This document shows, one piece after another, positions 22,184-33,537 of a stretch of 64,000 bases of DNA. Origin of the DNA: Portulaca oleracea (lineage: Eukaryota > Streptophyta > Magnoliopsida > Caryophyllales > Portulacaceae). The notes under the pieces were generated by a model. The model worked only from the letters and a program-made list of their open reading frames with translations. It was not told where the DNA came from and made no database searches. Numbering within the stretch: the stretch's first letter is position 1; each line of letters opens with the position of its first letter. A program made the translations under genes and the position numbers. The stretch spans positions 3,410,001 to 3,474,000 of the forward strand of contig CM055880.1 of the NCBI GenBank assembly GCA_029582165.1. The letters are read 5' to 3'.

Positions 22184-23485
22184 TTATTTGAAAATTTTGG
22201 AACATGAAGGTAATAGCCAACCAAACAAACACCGTACCATTTTGTTGGGTTGGTTGTTTGCAATTTGCATGGGTCATATATTCTTATCCATTTTGGAACA
22301 ATAAGATTTTCTATTGTGTGGGATGATATATACCAACCAAATATTAGCTAGTTTAACTGTACGGTATTCTGAAAATCAAGTTGTAAATCAAGTTGTGTGG
22401 AATTTATTTTCATGAGCTTGTGTACTTTTGTTTAGATGGGATCAAACAGAAATATCTCCAAGATATTAGCATCAAATAAATAATCGGAAATATTTTAGCC
22501 AAGTCTAGTTCAACCTAGTTGAATATGGTGATTAAGGCCAATGATATTATTCACGACAAACCATTCACGGGATAACATAGTTGCTAGCAAAGATAAGAAT
22601 ATGTTGTCTACATTAAACAACGCTTTCAGCATTTTGAGACGCAGCGATTATTAATTATAAAGTTCATCTTTACAAAATATTATGATTTTTTTTGTCAAAT
22701 ATCAAACTTCTATGAAGAAAAGTATGCAAGAATGATTAATACCTTTATGTTTCGAATGGTACTATGGCGAAAAACGACTCATCATATACTTAATTCCAAT
22801 TCTACATTGTTATATCCATAATTTAATTGGATAATATATTCGATGTTATCATTGAACTATCCGATAACGATATATATAAACTTCGTATTCAAACACTTAA
22901 TACATCCCATACCTTGTATCCCAACCCTAGTGTAGGCATGCTAGATTTCAACTTATGGGAATGGCTTTGATTTAGTTATATTAAATGGACCACAAGAATA
23001 TTAATTTTGATAGGGAAAATAAATCACAAAAAAATTCACCAATTTATTGTTGTGTTTGTATTCATATATGTGACCAATGGGCATGCCAAACTAGACGACA
23101 TTCCGCACACTGTTGTTTTCATCATTAAAAATTTGCAAGTGATAGAAAGCTCCTTTTTCTTGCCTCATTCAATTTTGTTTCCTCTTTGAGGATTTGACCT
23201 CTCTAATTCATTGTCTCTTGGGAAACTTTTTTTCCCTTTTCTACTTTTTAATTTTTTTTTCCTTAAACAATGTATCCAAACAAGGACTACCATACAAATG
23301 TTAGAGGTAGCTATATATATACGTGAAACAATTTTTCATTATTTATGGTTTTTATTGATGAAATTATGAAATGTTGTCGGATAATAACACTTGCATATAT
23401 TGTTATGACTTATGAGTAATGAGAAAAATACTTTTAACTATTCTTGATAGTTGATTTCACAATATATTTTCTTTTTACTTCCTGT
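22184..23485. other. Intergenic, nothing recognised
   Basis: AT-rich. Short ORFs only; none resembles a known protein. Confidence 0.5.
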
Positions 23486-23902
23486 TATAAGTTTTTTGTT
23501 TTTCGATTATTGAATGTCAAAAGATTTATAAAAACGTCAAAACAACATTACAAACAGTAGACAACCAATACCAAAAAAATAAAAGAACTACAAACAAACA
23601 CTTGCTAAATCATAAGCAAAACAGCAAGACCCTATCACCCGGCCACACCAACCAAAAGACGTTCACATTTTGGTCGCGAAAAGAGATCAGCACCTCCAAC
23701 TGGGTGGGATATCATGGACTCGTGCACCAATATCATTGCCAATAGTCACAACCCTACGATATATTTTAACATCAGTATCATCAAGATTATCATCTTCTAA
23801 GTTGAAGGCGTGCTTATTCCGTCTAATCTTCAGTCCATCCTTTTGACTAAAAACAGATCTATAAGTTGCATCTCTGACAAGCTGTCGCTTAAATTTCATC
23901 AA
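23486..23902 (-). pseudogene. LINE 3' remnant with a 71-codon ORF
   Basis: On the minus strand a 71-aa ORF (23902-23687; includes NLEDDNLDDTDVKIYRRVVT) runs into a 3' tail with GGTTGTCTACTGTTTG and TTTGACATTCAATAATCGAA. This tail matches the element end at 7.56-7.69 kb. I take this as the 3' end of a 5'-truncated LINE copy. The peptide itself I do not recognise, and it could instead be an unrelated ORF that the tail follows. Confidence 0.3.
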
Positions 23903-24895
23903 TATCTACTGTTTTCTCTTTCTCCTATTACAAGTATATATTTAGGGTCTGTCAAAATCATGGATAAATTCAATTTATCAAAATTCACCAGTTTTTGTCT
24001 AAATTTATAAAAAAATATCAAAGTCAAAAAGCAAAAAAAAAAAATTGATATATTAACATAAATTGGTCAACAATTACCAAAATTTAACTTTCATCCAATT
24101 ATTTTTTACCCATAAATTTTACACACACTTACTATACAAATTAATGGAAGGATTTTCAGTATATATACAAAATAACACAATATCATTTATGAATTCACTA
24201 GTGAAACCATATAAAGTGTGAGTTGACAAGGCTTTCATGCAATGAATAAAAAGGATCCTCTTATATCGAAGAATAGAATGCTAAATTTTAAATAGTTCAA
24301 ATAGTCAACTTTCTTGGTGTCATATTATGTATGGTTTGCTTAGCTCTTTTTGTAACTTTTTATCAACTTTACAAATACAATAATGTGCGAGCATCTTGCT
24401 ATTTTTTTACAATGAGAACATGAAATGACAAATAATGATAATAAAAAAAAGAGCATGAAATGACATGACTTGATACTACCAATAATAAAGATCATCTCAT
24501 CGATCATATCCATGAATGATATGGGTTGCAAATTTTGACTATTCATCATGCAACTAGTTTCTTTAGTACATCCTATCACGACTATTTATTTAATTTTTCT
24601 GATCAATTTTATTACTTTGATTGTATAGTTTTTAAACTAAACTTATAACTAACAAATTGTAAGAAAATCATCCATCCAAATTATATTATTTATTAATTTG
24701 CTCGATCTTTATACTAATAAAAGGATGGACAATATAAATACACGGGAAAAACCTTGTACACTAACAAAGTCTTAGCCTAGTTAACTTTCGAGACTCAACT
24801 CGATCTAAATATATATTAGATTTAAGATTTGATTCTCCTTTCCCTATTATTATATCATATATTATATCATAATTATGGAGAACTTAACCGATATA
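23903..24895. other. Intergenic, nothing recognised
   Basis: AT-rich, no gene or clear element. Confidence 0.5.
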
Positions 24896-25151
24896 CTCTC
24901 TTCATTCAATATTAATTGTTATCTTTGAGAATTATACTGTCAAATTTTGAAAATTTTGATCATAAATTTTTCAATATATAAAATGTCTTATTATATGAAA
25001 TTACTATCATTATATTCATAACATAAAACATCATCCTAAAATTATAATATTGTAATTGTTAATAAAATACTATATAAAAATTATTAACCAAAAAAAGATA
25101 TTTGAGACCGTGACAGTCATCAAAGTGACAATTAATATGAAATGAAAGGAT
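24896..25151. mobile_element. Stowaway-like MITE
   Basis: The left arm CTCTCTTCATTCAATATTAA..TTGTTATCTTTGA is inverted at the right (minus strand ATCCTTTCATTTCATATTAA..TTGTCACTTTGA). TA flanks at 24894-24895 and 25152-25153. Confidence 0.65.
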
Positions 25152-25555
25152 TACGGAGAACTATTTACTAAACTCAATGAAATATCAAGATTTCAATGGT
25201 CAATGTGGACAGTTGATACAGTTAATAATCTACCGACATATGCATACATACATAAGTTTCATTTAGCCATGATCACAACTCGATCCACAATGACTCTTTG
25301 CCATGCTTCTAGTTATGGGTCAAGTGGCAGTCTATATATATATATATATATATATATTGTTGGCAAGTAACCGGGTATATTATAATATAATTTTTGCTGG
25401 TAGAAATTGTACAGCAGAAGAACAAAAATTCAGACTGCAATAATAATTGAGTTTAAGCTGATACAAGCATATATATTAAGATCATAATTAAACTCATATC
25501 CTCCCAAAAAAGAAAAAAAGAAAAAAGAAAAGAAAACTAGTATTGAATGTAGTGA
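25152..25555. other. PKS downstream region with (TA)n
   Basis: A (TA)n microsatellite of about 25 bp lies at 25333-25357. The rest is probably 3' UTR and spacer of the PKS gene on the minus strand, including an A/G-rich tract at 25505-25535. Confidence 0.45.
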
Positions 25556-27067
25556 TTAATTCTGAATGTACATAACTTCAGAAGCATGTGATGAATGTGA
25601 CCATCTGGGAGAAGGAATGACATGCTGGGTTTGTTTGTGACCCCCAAACCCACCAACACCAACACCAACACCAATGACCTTTGCCTCTGCCTGAAACCTG
25701 CTCATGCTTATTGGTGGGAAACCTCCCAGCTTGTTTTCTCTGTATTTGCTCTTCTGCTGTTTGTTCTCATTTGTAGAAGACCCCTTGTAATAATTTCCTT
25801 TTTTATTTGTATTGGATGATGATGACAGTGGCCTGTGCACCTCCCCGGCCACCCGGACCGCCTTCTGGCTCTTGCACCCGAGCAGGAGCCCCCCGGGTCT
25901 GGGCTTGAATGCCGGGGCCCGTTTGGGCTCCGGCCGTCTCGGTCGGTGATGGTCTTCTGAGTCTGAGATGGTGGATGAGAAGTCGGCTGCGCTGGCTGTG
26001 ACTACGCTCCATTCGATGCTGGCCTCGCTTGGAGCGTAGCAGGTGGTCGGGGTGGGGCACGGATCTGGATCTGGGTCGCCGGGCCCCACCCTGACGGGCT
26101 GCACCGCTGGGTTGGCGGTGCAGGAGAGACACTCGAGCTCGAAGAGGTCCGAGCTGGCGTCGCTCCCAGTGTCGTCGTAGGACTCACTAGGAGGAACAGT
26201 GCCGGAGGAGGTGTTGTTGAGGATCAACTGCTCCTCCTCCGACTGTCTTGGGATGGCGTCCCAAGACAGCATGCTTAGCCTCCTCTCGAGGCTGAAGCTC
26301 TTGCTCCCCAGCCCGTCTATATCCAACTCACTCGACCCGAAGACTTCTAGGGACTTCCTCCCCATCTCATTCTCATCTGTATCATTGTTGACGTCAATAG
26401 TCTTGACGAGACCCCCTTTGCTCAAGGGGGTCTTTGGTAACACTGGGAACACGAACTTGGGATCCGTGCTCCTAGTACCTTGCATGACCCCAACCTTTTC
26501 ATCAATATCAATAGCGCTTTTGTCACAACAGTAACAAGGAAGGAATAATGACCTCTTTCCTTGTGTCTTAACCACATTATTATCACTACTATTATTGTTA
26601 CCACTATTATAACTACCACTACTCCCTCTTGGCGGCGGGTTCTTCACTGGGACCCGTCTCAACAAGGCACTCTGGCTATTCCAACTAGACTCTGACTGAC
26701 TACTACTTGGAGTCCTAGGTTGTTTTACCTTCACCCTAACTTGCTCCTGCTCTTGGTGCTGGTGCTGATACTTTTTAGAACCATGATTCTTATTAGAATT
26801 CGACTCCAAGACCCCTCCATTGAAGTACTTCTCCGCCCCAAACACATCAATCTCACCATCACCACCCGCCTTCTTCCTCGGCTCAGTCAAGGAGACCCTA
26901 AGGCCCTGGCCCGACTGGACCAGGGTCCGAATATAGGTCTCCTCGGAGCTATTAAGGTAAGAAGAGAATGAAACATCGCGGATGGTGGAAGTACGGTTGC
27001 TTTCAGAGGGCCAAGAGGGCGGCAAGCTGGTGTTCGAGGAGGATGAGATTATGGAAGCCATATACAT
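25556..27067 (-). CDS. PKS: PHYTOCHROME KINASE SUBSTRATE family protein
   Basis: One uninterrupted ORF of 503 aa, in keeping with the intronless PKS genes of plants. PKS proteins associate with the plasma membrane and link phototropins and phytochromes to growth (phototropism, leaf flattening). Family motifs are visible: IDVFGAEKYFNG (73-84), a cysteine cluster PCYCCDKSAI (177-186), SFSLERRLSMLSWDAIPRQ (257-275), SDASSDLFELE (302-312) and YAPSEASIEWSVVTASAADF (344-363). The cysteine motif is the known S-acylation region of the family. The rest is low-complexity Ser/Asn/Gln/Pro-rich and probably disordered. The ATG at 27067-27065 is used; an in-frame ATG two codons later (MASIISSS) is an equally good start. 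It is probably closest to the PKS1/PKS4 group, but the member cannot be fixed from motifs alone. Confidence 0.88.
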   Translation of the reverse strand: MYMASIISSSSNTSLPPSWPSESNRTSTIRDVSFSSYLNSSEETYIRTLVQSGQGLRVSLTEPRKKAGGDGEIDVFGAEKYFNGGVLESNSNKNHGSKKYQHQHQEQEQVRVKVKQPRTPSSSQSESSWNSQSALLRRVPVKNPPPRGSSGSYNSGNNNSSDNNVVKTQGKRSLFLPCYCCDKSAIDIDEKVGVMQGTRSTDPKFVFPVLPKTPLSKGGLVKTIDVNNDTDENEMGRKSLEVFGSSELDIDGLGSKSFSLERRLSMLSWDAIPRQSEEEQLILNNTSSGTVPPSESYDDTGSDASSDLFELECLSCTANPAVQPVRVGPGDPDPDPCPTPTTCYAPSEASIEWSVVTASAADFSSTISDSEDHHRPRRPEPKRAPAFKPRPGGLLLGCKSQKAVRVAGEVHRPLSSSSNTNKKGNYYKGSSTNENKQQKSKYRENKLGGFPPISMSRFQAEAKVIGVGVGVGGFGGHKQTQHVIPSPRWSHSSHASEVMYIQN

Positions 27068-27300
27068 ACACCTTGTGTTTGATAGCTAACAATTATGAAC
27101 AGGATGAGTTGTTTGAGGTGGTGGTGAATTAAGGGAGTTTCAAGTTTGGGAGGGATAATGACTATACAAGGAATTGAAGGGGGGAAAAGGGTTAGATTAT
27201 ATAAACATCTTGGGGAAATTTTTGGTGGCAAATGGCTACAAAAGAGGGTGAAAGGGACTCCACATATATTGAAGAGTCTAGAGAGTAAAAAGGGTATTTG
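27068..27300 (-). promoter_or_regulatory. PKS promoter and 5' UTR
   Basis: On the minus strand GTTTATATAATC at 27206-27195 offers a TATA box about 130 bp upstream of the PKS ATG. It is followed by CCCTTTTCCCCCC-type pyrimidine-rich leader sequence. Confidence 0.4.
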
Positions 27301-28520
27301 TATAATTGATTGATTTGGGAAGTTATGGAATGCATGTCTTTTTTTTTTCCTTTTCTTTTTTTGAAAAAAAAAGGTTCAACATTTATTCATGGGAGTAGCT
27401 GCTATGTAATTGTCCATGGGTAGGCATTTAATTAAAGCCTTTGCTTCCATATCTTGCACTCTTGATTTTTAAGGTTCTTGTGGTTCTTGATAAAGTAAAT
27501 TAAAGAAAATTAAAATACTAACCTTACTAGTGGCAGATCTAGATTTTCTGATTAGGGTTGACCAATATACTATTATATTCATTAAATTCATATAAAATCC
27601 ATAATTTTTATCATAAATTATACTGAATTATTGATTTTTTTATGTTATCGATGGTCATGGCCCCATAGTCATGTCTGAAATCTGTCCATGAACCTCAGAC
27701 AAAAATGTACTATTCGCAATTAACGTTTGGTTATGATAGACTAGACTACATCTCGTTTATCATATATATATTTGAATTTTGGGATGCTTCACCGAAGTTT
27801 ATACAGGTAATATTTATAATTTTTTTCTTTTTTTAATTGAAAAATCATTAATAATAGGATTAGCTAATAAGATACAATATTCAGCTTCATAAATAATTAT
27901 AATATTAGTTTTAGAAAAATATTATATTCCAAGAAAATCAAAATTTTTCTTTATTTTCTGCAAAAAATTTATATTGTAATCTCAAAGACTTCAAAAAGTC
28001 AAATAATAGTACCTATTAACTAATAAAATAATCAATTTTCATTTTATAGTTTTGGGTCAAATCACCCCATAACAAACTAAAATCTTACGTGCTAAACATA
28101 AAAAAAACATACTGTTTTAGTGACTAATATATATATATTGAAATAAAATTATTTATATTTAAATTTTTCCTCACCCGCCGTACAACTTTGCTACATACCT
28201 AAAAGTAGGTTGATACACAGATCGATTACCATTTTAGAGACGATAATCAATCATTCGTATTTATAAACCCGCCCAAAAAAGAAAGGAGCTACGAATCGAG
28301 CCAATTTCCATTAGGTCAGTTGTTGGCATACAGAGGGGGTTGAAAGGACTAGGTCACATGCCACACGGTTTAAACAGATAATGAGACATGAATGAAAGAA
28401 CCAAGGGACCCAAACTTGATTCACGTACTCAGCGTGTGTTGTTAAATCATGCAATAGATATTAGATAGGGTGTGTTAGCTACACAAAGTGAATAAAATGC
28501 TGATGGGTTATTGGTATGTG
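27301..28520. other. Intergenic with weak hAT-like remnant
   Basis: No gene. 27532-27690 (AGTGGCAGATCTAGATTTTC ... GGTCATGGCCCCATAG) resembles the CAGTGGCGGATCTA hAT MITEs seen at 29.2 and 30.5 kb. A poly-A/T region lies at 27340-27375. Confidence 0.4.
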
Positions 28521-28665
28521 AGGGGAGAGGATGTAAAATGTAGAGGAGAAAAGTGAGGAGAGAGAAAAGTAATGATTCGCGGTATAATGTGGCGGGTTGT
28601 GGCAAACTGCGGTAAGTTGTGGCACCGCAGTTTGCCAACCGCAGAAAAGAACATGGCCAAAGAGG
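28521..28665. repeat. Truncated copy of the 14.5 kb hAT-like MITE
   Basis: GATGTAAAATGTAGAGGAGA, GTGAGGAGAGAGAAAAGT and CACCGCAGTTTGCCAACCGC match the right half of the element at 14575-14727. The left half is missing. Confidence 0.6.
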
Positions 28666-28879
28666 GAGTGATTCAATTCTGAGGCTGATTTTTGGTTTTG
28701 TGTGAAGACAGTTTGTTGGAGCTTAATTAATTTGGTGAATTCAATTGACATTCAAGTGGTAATTTAACAGTAGGATTGCGACGTGATATGATATCAGTAG
28801 TATTCAATCCATGACTTAACCATAATAACTGCTCCATCATTAGGGGTTAAACTAGGAATAAGGATTTTTGCAGTAGGAT

Positions 28880-29114
28880 TTTTTTAATTTTTTATTTTTT
28901 ACAACGGGTAATGGTCCAATACATCGGGCCCCTTATCTCAGGGGTACACTAACTCAACGGTCTAATAACGGACAGGGGTAAGGGATATCAACGCCCTGTA
29001 CACAGTCCTGCATCTTGGTAAAAGAGAATACTCCCCCAAAAATCGAACCCTGAAGAAAGGGAGTGGAAGGGTGGGGAACTTGCCACTAAGGCAAGCCCCA
29101 ATAGATTTTTTTTT
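28880..29114 (-). mobile_element. SINE with target duplication
   Basis: Read on the minus strand it starts CTATTGGGGCTTGCCTTAGTGGCAAG (A-box-like part TTAGTGGCAAG). It carries a B box GGGTTCGAT (29051-29042 region) and ends in an A/T-rich tail TAAAAAATAAAAAATTAAAA. Near-identical 10-bp repeats GCAGTAGGAT (28870-28879) and GTAGTAGGAT (29115-29124) flank it. Pol III boxes, an A-rich tail and variable-length duplication define a SINE. Confidence 0.7.
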
Positions 29115-29238
29115 GTAGTAGGATATAACAAGTGTGTAACTTATGCTTATTTTAAGAATGTGTTTGGTCCCCTCGAAAAAGGATATTTTCGGTGAAATTG
29201 GTTCAGAAAAAAGATGTATTTGGTAAAATTGGTTGTAT

Positions 29239-29415
29239 TCAGTGGTGGATCTAGATTTTTAAGTTACGGATTCCGATATACATTATTACAGTTATTTGAT
29301 ATGCATGATACGTAATTTTTCTACTAAAGTATACTAGTTTTTTTTTTTTTAAGAAAAAAAATGGGTTGAGGATGGCCGTGACCGCCCTTAACACCCAAAG
29401 AGATCCGCACATGGT
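29239..29415. mobile_element. hAT-like MITE (CAGTGGTGGATCTA family)
   Basis: The left end CAGTGGTGGATCTAGATTTT pairs loosely with GAGATCCGCACATGG at the right. The interior has a T-run near 29340. Confidence 0.4.
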
Positions 29416-30524
29416 TGTAATATTAGTGTTGACTGGTGAGTTGTTTTATAAAGTGTTAGTTTTTTTATTAGAGTGTCTGTAATCGTAAATTATACGAATC
29501 ACTCGTGGATAAGCAAGTTGCAAAAGCAATTATAGCCTGAATCTGCTACTGTAGGAAAGAAGATTTATATGACCAAATTTTTCTGTGATTTGTTGATTAA
29601 CATCGATAAAACCAATTGTTTGCCCCCAAATCTCTCCCCAACACCAAGTTGAGCCATGGGTGACCGGTGCAAATCGATTGTGATAGCGGTTAGTTGTTTA
29701 ATTAGTGAGTTAAGACTGTAATGCTCTATAAAATAAGATGTTTAGGTGATAAATTTATCTAAAATAACATAAAATACATAACGAAAGAAGGGTTTTGTTT
29801 TTCCCATATGGTTGTGTAAATACCGCAAGACTGTTTAATGAACACAAATTATTTCAAGTAGTTTGATGTTTATTTTATTTAAATAGGAATTTAATCCAAA
29901 GTGAATATTATCATAAAATTTGTGATGCCCCCAAAAATCAAAACAAAGTTAATGAACTTTCTCTTTCTATTACAAAAGAGAACAATGACATGTCTTCTTT
30001 TTAGCATTACCCATCTAAATAATGGGTGCAATTACGTTCCTTTATAGTATTAAGTTCTGTTGCTAACTTTTTTGTCTGATAAGCTCAAGTGTGTAATTTT
30101 AGACTAACTTCGAATTTAAATAAATAAGATAGTATTATCTGGCTACACGAGTTAATTTTTAAATCCGACACAAAACTAATCAAATACAAATTAGTTTCAC
30201 TATGCAAGCACATGCAATTGTATCATGTTTTTGGGTATATCATAACATTACATTGAAATAAACCATATGTTTGGTTAGTGATAGATAGCTATCTTTGTTA
30301 ACAAGTGACCATATAAGACAATCCTATAGGAAGTTGTCTATTTAAGACCATTCTCCAAACACATTAGGGTCCCTTCTTATTTGGATTGCTATACCTTCCT
30401 CATAATACAAGGAACATTTGCCTATTTCCAAGTACTAGTTTATTTCTTTTTATATTTTTAAATTAAATAAATGTAACTATGTAAGGATAATTAAATTATG
30501 GTAGTCTCTATTTTTAATTTTTGT
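29416..30524. other. Intergenic, nothing recognised
   Basis: AT-rich, no gene or element I can support. Confidence 0.5.
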
Positions 30525-30532
30525 ATACCAGT

Positions 30533-30689
30533 CACTGGCGGATACGCATTCAAGTTGGAGGTGGCCATGGCCACCCTAGGCCAAAGAAAAAAAGAGTATA
30601 ATTAAGGGTAAAAACTATGGATTTTATTTTATCATGTGAGTGTAATAATATAGTGGGCACCCATATTCTTATGTTTAGATCCGCCACTG
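30533..30689. mobile_element. hAT-type MITE
   Basis: The left end CACTGGCGGATACGCATTCA pairs with the minus-strand right end CAGTGGCGGATCTAAACATA. It is flanked by 8-bp repeats ATACCAGT (30525-30532) and ATATTAGT (30690-30697) that agree at 6 of 8 positions. Confidence 0.65.
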
Positions 30690-30697
30690 ATATTAGT

Positions 30698-31423
30698 AGT
30701 CCTTACCTTTTTTTGTATTCTGGTGATTTTAAAAACATAAATATTGCATTCTAGTGGGACACCCCCATTTCAAGAGGCGGTTACTCGGTGGAAATTTGAT
30801 GTGGATCGTCGGAATTCCCTTCTCTCTCTTCTCCACATCATATATCCACCGAGTCATCACCGGCAGAGTGTCCCACCATGATACAATTTTTATATTTTTG
30901 GAACCACCATAATACAAAACATAATAAGAGCTACCGGTATATAAAAATTGAAAATAGAAACCACCCAAATCCAATTTTCCTAAATGTGAAATTATTCAAC
31001 TAGTAATAGCCCACAACACATAAACCAAAGAAGTTTTGCTTAGTGGAGTCCATACTTTAGCCCACATTTGGTCATGTCTTAATTCCTTGGTCTAATGAAA
31101 TAGGGACAACCAAGAGAGGGTTATCTCAATGGATGGATCATTACACACATGCAACACTAGTACTATTTTGTGCAAAAATAACAACAATATTTCAGTTGTG
31201 GTACACAATGTTTGACAAAATTCATATATAAACAAGCTTATTTAATCTCTACCTATATTATTATTTAGGACTGATTTGCTATATATAAGCTATTGAGAAA
31301 GCTTACATTAGCACATAATCTAATTTTTAGTTTATATTTATATACATGCAATATTTTATTTGGAGTGAACATTGTGGGCTGATATTCATGAGATACGATT
31401 TGGAGTAGCTACCTGGATCACCA
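30698..31423. other. Intergenic with short inverted repeat
   Basis: 30750-30895 contains a hairpin-like pair (TAGTGGGACACCCCCATTTC and, inverted, GGCAGAGTGTCCCACCATGA), probably another small TIR element. No gene. Confidence 0.4.
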
Positions 31424-31433
31424 AAATGTTAAA

Positions 31434-31971
31434 GATTATTGGATAGCAATAATATGAACTTTGGAGGTATTGACCAATAATAATACCAACAGTTTTGTTG
31501 GACATTATTAGTATCAACTATGAACCTATTTTCCAAGAATAGTATAGCATATGATTGGTAGGTGTTTGACTTAGTAGAAATGTGATGTATCACATAATTG
31601 TCTGAGCTAGAGGCTAGAGCAAGTTGAAAAAACATTAACAACCACGTATTTAGGCCAACTAAGTAACATTAACCAACTCAGACAATTAGGCGACACATTG
31701 TCGTTAATTATTTTTTAGCTAAATTGGTTAACAGTGCTTAGTTGGCAAAACAAAGTGATAACCAACCTTTTTTCCACTTGCTCCATCCTCCAACTCAGAC
31801 AATTAGGCGACACATTCTCTTTTCGTCAAGTTAAACACATACCAACTCAGTTTCATACTATTATCGGAAAATAGGTTTATAGTTAATTAGTACTGTTAGT
31901 GTCCAATAAAACTGTTGGTATTATTATTGTCCAATACCCCTAAAGTTCGTATTATTATTGTCCAATAATTC
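31434..31971. mobile_element. Mutator-type MITE, relative of the 12.2 kb element
   Basis: The left end GATTATTGGATAGCAATAAT and the inverted right end (GAATTATTGGACAATAATAA on the minus strand) pair. Identical 10-bp repeats AAATGTTAAA lie at 31424-31433 and 31972-31981. Inside, AACTCAGACAATTAGGCGAC occurs twice (about 31675 and 31794). Confidence 0.8.
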
Positions 31972-31981
31972 AAATGTTAAA

Positions 31982-32441
31982 TTGTATTTTTAAAAAAATC
32001 ATCAATATTTATTATAAAATTAATCATAAATTTATTATTCATCAATATTTTTAAAATTTATCATTTTTTATACTAATTCATCATGTAAAAAATGGACATA
32101 TCATGATACATGTGATGCATTTAGGTAGATCCACCATGATGTACGGTATAATTTGCGTTATTGTGCCTTGATTAGGCTTCTCTTTGATGTGTTCTTTCTT
32201 TTTCTTTGTTTTTTTTTTGGGGGCGGGGGGAGGTGGGGGAACATGAGGAAGTGGGATAGAAGCATAAAATTTGTAATGACATACATAGTTTGTAAATGTG
32301 CAAGCAAAGAAATACATAACATAATTAGTTCATCCTGTTGTTTTGCTCCATCAAGAACCAAAATTGTGACCACACAAAAATTGGAACTTGTCTCATCCCA
32401 ACCCATACTAGATCTTCGATCCCCATCAGAATACTGTATAG
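31982..32441. other. Intergenic, nothing recognised
   Basis: AT-rich, with a T-run/G-run at 32205-32238. No coding support. Confidence 0.5.
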
Positions 32442-32449
32442 GTGTATGA

Positions 32450-32689
32450 TGGGTTGTTCATCGATCCCGGACTGGACAGAATGGATAGAGGACTGGACCG
32501 AAAAAAGTTCGGTCCAGCCCGGACTAGACTATACATAAAGAAACTCTATAATTTCAGTAACTTGTGTCCTTCAATTCGGTCCATGGGCTGGACTGAGGAC
32601 CGAACATCAAAATTTTCTACGCCGAGGACTGGATCGAACTTCCCACGGTCCAGTTCCTTTTTCGATCCGGACTGAACTATGAATAACCT
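32450..32689. mobile_element. hAT-like element, second GGACCGA-family copy
   Basis: It begins TGGGTTGTTCATCGATCCCG and ends ACTGAACTATGAATAACCT, matching the ends and GGACTGGACCGA interior of 10502-10833. Flanks GTGTATGA (32442-32449) and GTGTATCT (32690-32697) are a decayed 8-bp duplication. A (TTTA)n run follows at 32697-32722. Confidence 0.65.
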
Positions 32690-33158
32690 GTGTATCTGTC
32701 TATTTATTTATTTATTTATTTAATTTTTTTACATTTAGTATCAACTGAGCTAAGAATTCATTGGTAGGTGTATCTGTTAAATGTACATAACTTTACTCAT
32801 TGAGCTAAAAATTATAGAGGAAATCAATTTCTCATTCAAATTTTAACACTGATCAAATTTGACTGATCTAAACTTATCCGAACCCAAATTTACTCCCTCT
32901 GGTTACACAAAAGGTTGAGCGTTGCAAACTGTGATTTTTGGTTGTTGAGGATCATGCGGCCATAATGAAAGAATTTAAAATGTAATTTATCGAGAAAAGG
33001 AAGGCAAGAAAGAAGTCATCTTTAATTTGAACCTTTCATTGTTAGTATGAAGCTTTGAATAATCAAAAAAAGTTGTCAAGAAAAAAAACATAAGACAGTT
33101 AAAATTCCTGTTAAAGAAATCCTTCTGTTACCGGTAATCAGTGACATAACATATTTAA

Positions 33159-33537
33159 GGCCCCATTCTTTGGCATTATAAACTACTCACAATCCAATTT
33201 TACCCGTTCTCGTCCAATTTTACTTTTTTAGCTTAACCTATTTAAACTTTCTTATTTCTTAAAATCTCATTACCTACTTTTGGCTAAACCTATCTAGATT
33301 TGACAAAACTAACCCCAGACCTGAACCCGATCCAAACCACAACCCGAAAATGACCCGATTAAGATCCACACCCAAATGACCCCAAATCAAACCAGAATCC
33401 CATTGGAAAGAGTTTCACCCGACGCCAACCCGAACCTGAACCCGAACCTGAACCAGTTCACCCAATTGCCAGGTCTATACTTATCCAAATTTACCCAACT
33501 TTACCTAACCCAACTTTTCTACGAATGAACAGAGCCT
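33159..33537. mobile_element. hAT-like MITE of the CCCTRTTCTTT family
   Basis: The left end GGCCCCATTCTTTGGC pairs with the minus-strand right end AGGCTCTGTTCATTCG. The interior contains a block of CCCGAACCTGAACC-type repeats (33410-33450). Confidence 0.5.

Noticed and set aside
33410..33450. CCCGAACCTGAACC repeats considered as telomere-like
   Set aside because: Plant telomere is CCCTAAA; this is a simple repeat inside a MITE.
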